Part shown: in pieces, positions 6,696-10,343 of the stretch | Numbering within the stretch: position 1 is the first letter of the stretch | Layout: the number at the start of each line of letters is the position of its first letter | Assembly (NCBI GenBank): GCA_003170875.1 | Contig: PMYJ01000248.1 | Location: 1-10,343 of the forward strand | Length of the DNA: 10,343 nt | Reading direction: 5' to 3' | Source of the DNA: Candidatus Dormiibacterota bacterium | GTDB taxonomy: Bacteria; Chloroflexota; Dormibacteria; Aeolococcales; Aeolococcaceae | Translations under genes and position numbers: made by a program | Notes under the pieces: model-generated | The model's database searches: none | What the model saw: the letters and a program-made list of their open reading frames with translations, nothing else | Told to the model about the DNA's origin: nothing

Positions 6696-7778
6696 ATGGA
6701 GCCGCAGCTGATCAAGGGCAACGAGGCGGTCGTCAAGGCCGCGCTGCTGGCCGGCTGCCGTGCCTACTACGGCTACCCCATCACCCCGGCCAGCGAGATC
6801 GTGGAGATGGCAGCCCTGTACCTCCCCGAGGTGGGCGGCGTCTTCGTTCAGGCCGAGAGCGAGGTGGCGGCGATCAACATGCTGTACGGGGGCGCATCCG
6901 CGGGGGTGCGGGCCATGACCGCCTCCAGCGGGCCGGGTATCAGCCTGATGCAGGAGGGCTTCAGCTACCTGGCCGGAGCCGAGCTCCCGTGCGTCATCGT
7001 CGACATGATGCGGGGCGGACCTGGCCTGGGAAGCATCGGTCCGGAGCAGGGTGACTACTTCCAGATCGTCAAAGGCGGTGGCCACGGCTGCTACCGCAAC
7101 CTGGTATTGGCACCGGCGTCCGTGCAGGAGCTCGTCGACCTGACCATGCTGGCCTTCGAGCTCGCGGATCGCTACCGCAATCCCGTCGTGGTGCTGGCCG
7201 ACGCCAGCGTCGGGCAGATGATGGAGCCGGTGTCCTTCCCGGAGCCGCGGCCGGTCCCGGCGGCCCCGGCGTGGGCGGTCACCGGGACCGCGGCCACCCG
7301 GCACAACCTGGTCAACTCCATCCATCTCGAACCCGACGTGCTGGAGGGGCACATCCGCGCTCTCGAGGCCAAGTACCGCGAGGCGGAGCGATCAGAGCCC
7401 CGGTGGGAGGCCTGGAGGGTCGACGATGCCGACATCGTCCTGGTGGGATACGGCATCGTCGGGCGTGTGCTGCGCGCCGTGGTGGAGACGGCCCGCCGCC
7501 GCGGCATCAGGGCGGGGCTGCTGCGCCCCATCACGCTCTACCCATTCCCGACCCGGGCGATCCGCGCTCTGGCCGATACGGCGCGGGCCTTCGCCGTGGT
7601 CGAGATGAGCACCGGCCAGCTCGTCGAGGACGTCCGGCTGGCGCTGGAGGGCAGCCGCCCGGTGGAGACCTACGGCCGCGTGGGAGGCAACATCCCCACC
7701 GTCGAGGAGGTGTTCCAGTTGGTGGAGAGGACCCTGGTCGGCGCGCGGGTGCCGTCGGAGGTGAGCACCAATGGCTAG
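6696..7778 (+). CDS. korA: 2-oxoacid:ferredoxin oxidoreductase alpha subunit (VorB/KorA family)
   Basis: This 360-residue subunit binds the pyrimidine side of thiamine diphosphate and completes the active site with the beta part. The pyrimidine domain (about 5-185) carries GYPITP (26-31), AESEVAAINMLYGGASAG (53-70), the SSGPG turn (77-81) and GGPGLGSIGPEQGDYFQ (107-123). A transketolase C-terminal-like domain follows (about 243-355) with DIVLVGYGIVGR and LLRPITLYPFP. It matches the short alpha subunits labelled VorB (3-methyl-2-oxobutanoate) or KorA, and not the long fused KorA with an N-terminal gamma domain. That agrees with the gamma domain being located elsewhere in this operon. AGGTGG at 6682-6687 is its RBS. 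Its last 8 bases overlap the start of the next gene (ATGGCTAG), implying translational coupling. Confidence 0.9.
   Translation: MEPQLIKGNEAVVKAALLAGCRAYYGYPITPASEIVEMAALYLPEVGGVFVQAESEVAAINMLYGGASAGVRAMTASSGPGISLMQEGFSYLAGAELPCVIVDMMRGGPGLGSIGPEQGDYFQIVKGGGHGCYRNLVLAPASVQELVDLTMLAFELADRYRNPVVVLADASVGQMMEPVSFPEPRPVPAAPAWAVTGTAATRHNLVNSIHLEPDVLEGHIRALEAKYREAERSEPRWEAWRVDDADIVLVGYGIVGRVLRAVVETARRRGIRAGLLRPITLYPFPTRAIRALADTARAFAVVEMSTGQLVEDVRLALEGSRPVETYGRVGGNIPTVEEVFQLVERTLVGARVPSEVSTNG
7757..7763 (+). promoter_or_regulatory. Ribosome binding site of the beta-gamma subunit inside korA
   Basis: GGAGGTG lies seven bases before ATG 7771 and is embedded in the last codons of the alpha subunit. It fixes the start of the fused subunit and allows coupled translation through the 8-base overlap. 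Confidence 0.6.
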
Positions 7779-9273
7779 TGACGCCCCGGCGATGGCGGTG
7801 ATCCACGGACGCTCGCCGATCTTCTATCGCCGCTTCGACCGTAAGGACGACGACCAGCACCAGACCCATTACTGCCCCGGTTGCGGTCATGGGATCGTGA
7901 CCAAGCTGCTGGCCGAAGCCATAGACACGCTGGGCATCCAGGACCGCACTATCCTGGTGAGCCCGGTGGGCTGCTCGGTGTTTGGTTACGAGTACCTCGA
8001 CGTGGGCAACATCCAAGTGGCCCACGGCCGCGGCCCGGCAGTGGCCACCGCGGTCAAGCGCAGCCGTCCCGACAGTATCGTGGTGAGCTACCAAGGCGAC
8101 GGCGACCTCGCCGCGATCGGAACAGCCGAGATTGTCCACGCAGCGAACCGCGGCGAGATCGTCTCTGTGATCTTCGTGAACAACGCCATCTACGGAATGA
8201 CCGGCGGCCAGATGGCACCGACCACGTTGCTCCGGGAGAAGACCACCACCACGCCACTGGGCCGAGACCCGGCGGTGCACGGATACCCGCTAAAAGTGTG
8301 CGAGCTCCTAGCCACGCTGGACGCGCCCGTCTTCCTCGAGCGCGTTGCGCTGGGCAGCAACAAGCAGATCATGGCCACCGGGCGGGCGCTCCGCCGCGCC
8401 CTCGAGAACCAGGTTCACGGGCTTGGCTTCTCGCTAGTCGAGGTACTCTCGCCGTGCCCCACCATCTGGGGCCTGGATCCTGCTGAGGCGCAGACGTTCG
8501 TCCGCGAAACGATGACGCGCACGTTCCCGCTCGGGAACTTCCGCGACCGCTCCGCGAGCGCGGTTCCACGGCGTCTCGCGGTGACCGTCCCAGACCTCGG
8601 GGAGCTGCCGCGAATCCTCGGCCTGGGCCCAGCGTCCGGAGCGGACGGGGCTTCCGACACGGTCGTGCCCGCCTCTCCGGTCCCGACCGCCGACCACCGG
8701 ATCGTCGTGGCAGGGTTCGGCGGGCAGGGAGTCTTACTGCTCGGGGAGTTCCTCGCCGAAGCCGGGCTCAGCGCCGGGTACCACGTGTCCTGGCTACCGT
8801 CCTATGGGCCGCAGATGCGCTCGGGCACCTCGAACTGTCATGTGCGCATCTCTGCGGTGCCCATCGACTCGCCAGTGGTCTCCCGCCCGAACGTGCTCAT
8901 CGCACTCAACGAGCCGTCCTTGCGCAAGTTCCTGCTGTCGATGGAGCCGGGCGGGCTCGTCCTTTACAACGCCGACCGCGTGCCGGTGGACTGCGCGGGG
9001 AACGACGTCCGGATCACCCCGATTGCTAGCACCGCCATCGCCGATCGATTGGGGTCGGCGAAGGTGGGAAATATGGTGATGCTGGGCGCCCTGCTCGAGG
9101 CCACCGGGATGCTTCCCGACGGCGCGCTGGACCGGGCGCTGCACCGGCTGGTCACGCAGGAGAGCTGGTACGAGCTGGACCGGGCCGCGCTGCAGGCCGG
9201 GCGGGCGGCGGTGCACCGGATGACCGCTGCACCTGCGGAGCCGTCGCTGGCGCGAGACCCGGCTATGGGTTAG
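7771..9273 (+). CDS. 2-oxoacid:ferredoxin oxidoreductase, fused beta (TPP) and gamma subunits
   Basis: One 500-residue protein joins two subunits that are separate in most four-subunit enzymes. Residues about 20-260 are the thiamine-diphosphate-binding beta part. They carry HYCPGCGHG (33-41), PVGC (65-68) and SPCP (227-230), giving four cysteines (35, 38, 68, 229) at the positions that hold the proximal [4Fe-4S] cluster. The Mg/TPP motif QGDGD (108-112) with NNAIYGMTGGQ (137-147) is present. A Pro/Ala/Ser-rich linker (about 265-308) follows. The gamma domain (about 310-480) has VVAGFGGQGV (312-321) and YGPQMRSGTSNCHVRIS (345-361). No frameshift or internal stop separates the two parts. The protein should pair with the alpha subunit to decarboxylate a 2-oxoacid to acyl-CoA, passing electrons to the delta subunit. 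Confidence 0.9.
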   Translation: MASDAPAMAVIHGRSPIFYRRFDRKDDDQHQTHYCPGCGHGIVTKLLAEAIDTLGIQDRTILVSPVGCSVFGYEYLDVGNIQVAHGRGPAVATAVKRSRPDSIVVSYQGDGDLAAIGTAEIVHAANRGEIVSVIFVNNAIYGMTGGQMAPTTLLREKTTTTPLGRDPAVHGYPLKVCELLATLDAPVFLERVALGSNKQIMATGRALRRALENQVHGLGFSLVEVLSPCPTIWGLDPAEAQTFVRETMTRTFPLGNFRDRSASAVPRRLAVTVPDLGELPRILGLGPASGADGASDTVVPASPVPTADHRIVVAGFGGQGVLLLGEFLAEAGLSAGYHVSWLPSYGPQMRSGTSNCHVRISAVPIDSPVVSRPNVLIALNEPSLRKFLLSMEPGGLVLYNADRVPVDCAGNDVRITPIASTAIADRLGSAKVGNMVMLGALLEATGMLPDGALDRALHRLVTQESWYELDRAALQAGRAAVHRMTAAPAEPSLARDPAMG

Positions 9274-9328
9274 CGTCTGCCGAGGGCAGCGCGGCCTGTC
9301 ACGAGCCCGCAGGTCGAGGAGCCTCTGG

Positions 9329-9347
9329 CGGGCGCAGTCTCCGCCCG
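9329..9347. terminator. Possible hairpin after the oxidoreductase operon
   Basis: CGGGCG (9329-9334) pairs with CGCCCG (9342-9347) across a seven-base loop, 55 bases after the operon's stop. A smaller CTGCC/GGCAG hairpin lies at 9277-9289. Neither has a T-run, so intrinsic termination is only possible, and the hairpins could reflect GC-rich sequence. Confidence 0.25.
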
Positions 9348-9362
9348 ACGGCGGCTTGACGG

Positions 9363-9578
9363 TCAGACCGCGGAGGGGGCGTCCGGGGCGCGGGCCCGTG
9401 ACGGACCGAGGTCGAGGGGCACGGGCGGGAGGACCACCATCCCCCCATCGGTGCGGATCAGCCGCCAGCCGCCCTCGTGCACCTTCCAGTGATGGGCGCG
9501 ACAGATCGTGACAAGATTGTCTAGATCAGTCGAACCACCCTGAGCCCAGTGGCGGAGGTGGTGCCCATCAATGCGCAA
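9363..9578 (-). pseudogene. Truncated HNH endonuclease (13E12/DUF222-type C-terminal domain)
   Basis: The frame encodes the HNH nuclease core RIDGHHLRHWAQGG, TDLDNLVTICRAHHWKVHEGGW, then a proline-rich tail. The metal-binding and catalytic histidines and the Asn of the HNH motif are all present. In 13E12/DUF222 proteins this domain sits at the end of a protein of several hundred residues. Here only about 70-98 residues remain: the minus-strand frame is open to 9656 and then meets a TGA at 9657-9659. The only start near the core is a TTG at 9576-9578 with no RBS. The CxxPGC zinc-binding segment normally just upstream is not recognisable. It is most likely the 3' end of a broken gene. A short nuclease domain expressed alone is the alternative. 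A shorter, more decayed copy lies at 201-264. Confidence 0.65.
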
Positions 9579-9609
9579 ATGTGGGTAGCGCAGGCCCAGC
9601 CCTATTCGG
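9545..9609. repeat. Right copy of the HNH-fragment repeat
   Basis: The segment 9545-9594 matches 201-250 at 42 of 50 positions in the same orientation, and similarity continues to about 9609. It spans the start of the HNH core and the sequence just upstream of it. Both copies lose similarity to each other at about the same upstream point. Confidence 0.5.
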
Positions 9610-9764
9610 CCAGCCTCGCCGCCGCGGCACTTGATCTGAACTCGCGGAGGTCTGGGTCAGAGCGCTAACGCTCCAACCGTGCCCATGCAGCAGGGCGCAG
9701 GCTAGTCGTTGCGCAGGGTCAGGCTCGGCTTGTATCTAAAGTCCAGGCTGTGGGCCTGAGCTGT

Positions 9765-9887
9765 ATGGTAGCGACCGCCATAAGCTGCACCGTCCAGGGG
9801 CTCTCCGGGGTGCCGGTGACGGTGGAGGCCGATGTGGCCAACGGGCTGCCCAGGTACACGGCTGACTTGATCGGCCGCAACCTGTGA
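9765..9887 (+). pseudogene. N-terminal remnant of a ComM/YifB family (Mg-chelatase-like AAA+) gene
   Basis: The 40-codon frame begins MVATAISCTVQGLSGVPVTV and continues EADVANGLPRYT. This reproduces the N-terminal signature of ComM/YifB proteins, which typically read A-T-(x)-S-A-(x)-L-x-G-x-x-G-x-P-V-x-V-E-V-D-V-(x)-x-G-L-P-x-F-T. These proteins are about 500-residue AAA+ ATPases, linked to branch migration during natural transformation. Here the match stops after GLPRYT. The GLPD motif that should follow is replaced, and a TGA ends the frame at 9885-9887. There is no good RBS. It is a 5' gene fragment, similar in kind to the truncated Mth938-like gene at the other end of the window. Confidence 0.55.
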
Positions 9888-10260
9888 TCCGGGGGTCCAG
9901 CTTGGGCCGACTTACCGTTCGGGCGGCGGCTTGCGATCAACCAGGGGGCTTGCGGCGCGACTGTCACACCCGGCCGTCCCGGTCGGATGGTCGCGGTGCT
10001 GGACCGTAGCCGGCTGGCTCAGCGATCGGTCACGGGCGTCCGCATACGTTGGTCCTGCCTTCTTGAGGCTTGAGCGGCGGGCACCGCTTCCTCTCGGAGG
10101 GAACGCCTCGAGTGGGATGGGGCCGCCGCGTGGAAAACGGCGGCCCCGTGGGGGCTCGCGCGCCGCCCGCGCCTGTCTCGCCGGCGATGCGGAGGCGGGC
10201 CAAGTGGCTCGGAGACCGGAGCGGTGGTGCGGCCCACGCTCGAGTGCCAGGGCCGAGCCC
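9888..10260. other. Gap without a recognised gene
   Basis: No coding frame in this 373-base stretch shows a family signature or a ribosome binding site. A minus-strand open frame at 10019-10237 is rich in Arg, Pro and His and looks like GC-driven spurious coding. The only structured element is the hairpin at 10119-10147. Confidence 0.4.
10119..10147. terminator. Strong GC hairpin
   Basis: GGGGCCGCCG (10119-10128) pairs perfectly with CGGCGGCCCC (10138-10147) across a nine-base loop CGTGGAAAA. No T-tract follows on either strand. It lies about 115 bases downstream of the probable minus-strand gene at the right edge, so it may be a non-canonical or Rho-assisted terminator, or simply a structured spacer. 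Confidence 0.35.
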
Positions 10261-10343
10261 TCAGGCGGCGTCGACGTGCAGGCTCACCCCCGAAAAGCGG
10301 CGAGCGTCGAAAGGAGCCACGGCCGAGACGGCACTCAGGTCCA
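10261..10343 (-). CDS. Probable 3' end of an unidentified gene (partial)
   Basis: Reading in from the right edge, the minus strand gives 26 codons, DLSAVSAVAPFDARRFSGVS then LHVDAA, and a TGA at 10261-10263. Codons end mostly in G or C (roughly four in five), like the clear genes here, and the sequence looks like a folded protein's C-terminus more than low-complexity translation. The frame runs off the window, so start, length and family are unknown. Confidence 0.35.
   Translation of the reverse strand, partial: DLSAVSAVAPFDARRFSGVSLHVDAA

Noticed and set aside
6447..7352. 301-codon minus-strand open frame
   Set aside because: It is antisense to the delta and alpha oxidoreductase subunits, is histidine- and glycine-rich, and matches no family.
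7531..8280. 249-codon minus-strand open frame
   Set aside because: It is antisense to the end of korA and the beta domain, and it ends in arginine/proline low complexity. It is a shadow of real genes.
10019..10237. 72-codon minus-strand frame
   Set aside because: Its composition is dominated by Arg, Pro, Ala and His, it has no RBS or motif, and it spans the strong hairpin.
1..10343. CRISPR arrays, tRNA or rRNA genes
   Set aside because: I saw no regularly spaced identical repeats, no tRNA T-arm/CCA pattern and no rRNA-conserved segments on either strand.

Overview
The window is GC-rich and its real genes use mostly G or C at third codon positions. This fits a high-GC soil or sediment lineage such as an Actinobacteriota or a Chloroflexota/Dormibacterota-like bacterium. 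The family-level hints are a 13E12/DUF222-type HNH endonuclease tail, an HbpS-like UPF0303 protein, a Mth938-like gene and ferredoxin-dependent 2-oxoacid oxidation. Exact taxonomy cannot be settled from this sequence alone.

Layout. Positions 1-1325 are gene-poor and hold remnants: a degenerate HNH endonuclease fragment (201-264), short repeats resembling insertion-sequence ends (121-174), a small acidic protein gene (571-798, minus) and the 5' end of a Mth938-like gene (765-953, minus) that has lost its C-terminal half. From 1326 to 3254 (minus) lies a cyclic-di-GMP signalling protein with the order degenerate EAL, GAF, GGDEF. A second copy of the repeat (3482-3511) sits upstream of it. Next, also on the minus strand, is a UPF0303/HbpS-like gene (3629-4117) coupled by a TGATG overlap to a 41-residue upstream peptide that appears to be leaderless. 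About 840 bases (4243-5082) carry no recognisable gene.

The metabolic core is a tight plus-strand operon, 5083-9273. It encodes an acyl-CoA transferase/hydrolase, a two-cluster 4Fe-4S subunit (delta), a VorB/KorA-type alpha subunit, and a single polypeptide in which the thiamine-diphosphate beta subunit is fused to the gamma subunit of a 2-oxoacid:ferredoxin oxidoreductase. Working together, the oxidoreductase would oxidatively decarboxylate a 2-oxoacid to an acyl-CoA and reduce ferredoxin. The CoA-transferase would then pass CoA between that acyl group and another acid. The substrate (branched-chain 2-oxoacid, 2-oxoglutarate or other) is not determined by the sequence.

After the operon come a truncated HNH endonuclease tail (9363-9578, minus), a 40-residue remnant of the ComM/YifB N-terminus (9765-9887, plus), a strong GC hairpin (10119-10147), and what looks like the last 26 codons of a minus-strand gene running off the right edge. 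Gene remnants flank the operon on both sides and two of them are related copies, which suggests a region repeatedly rearranged or eroded around conserved metabolic and signalling genes.
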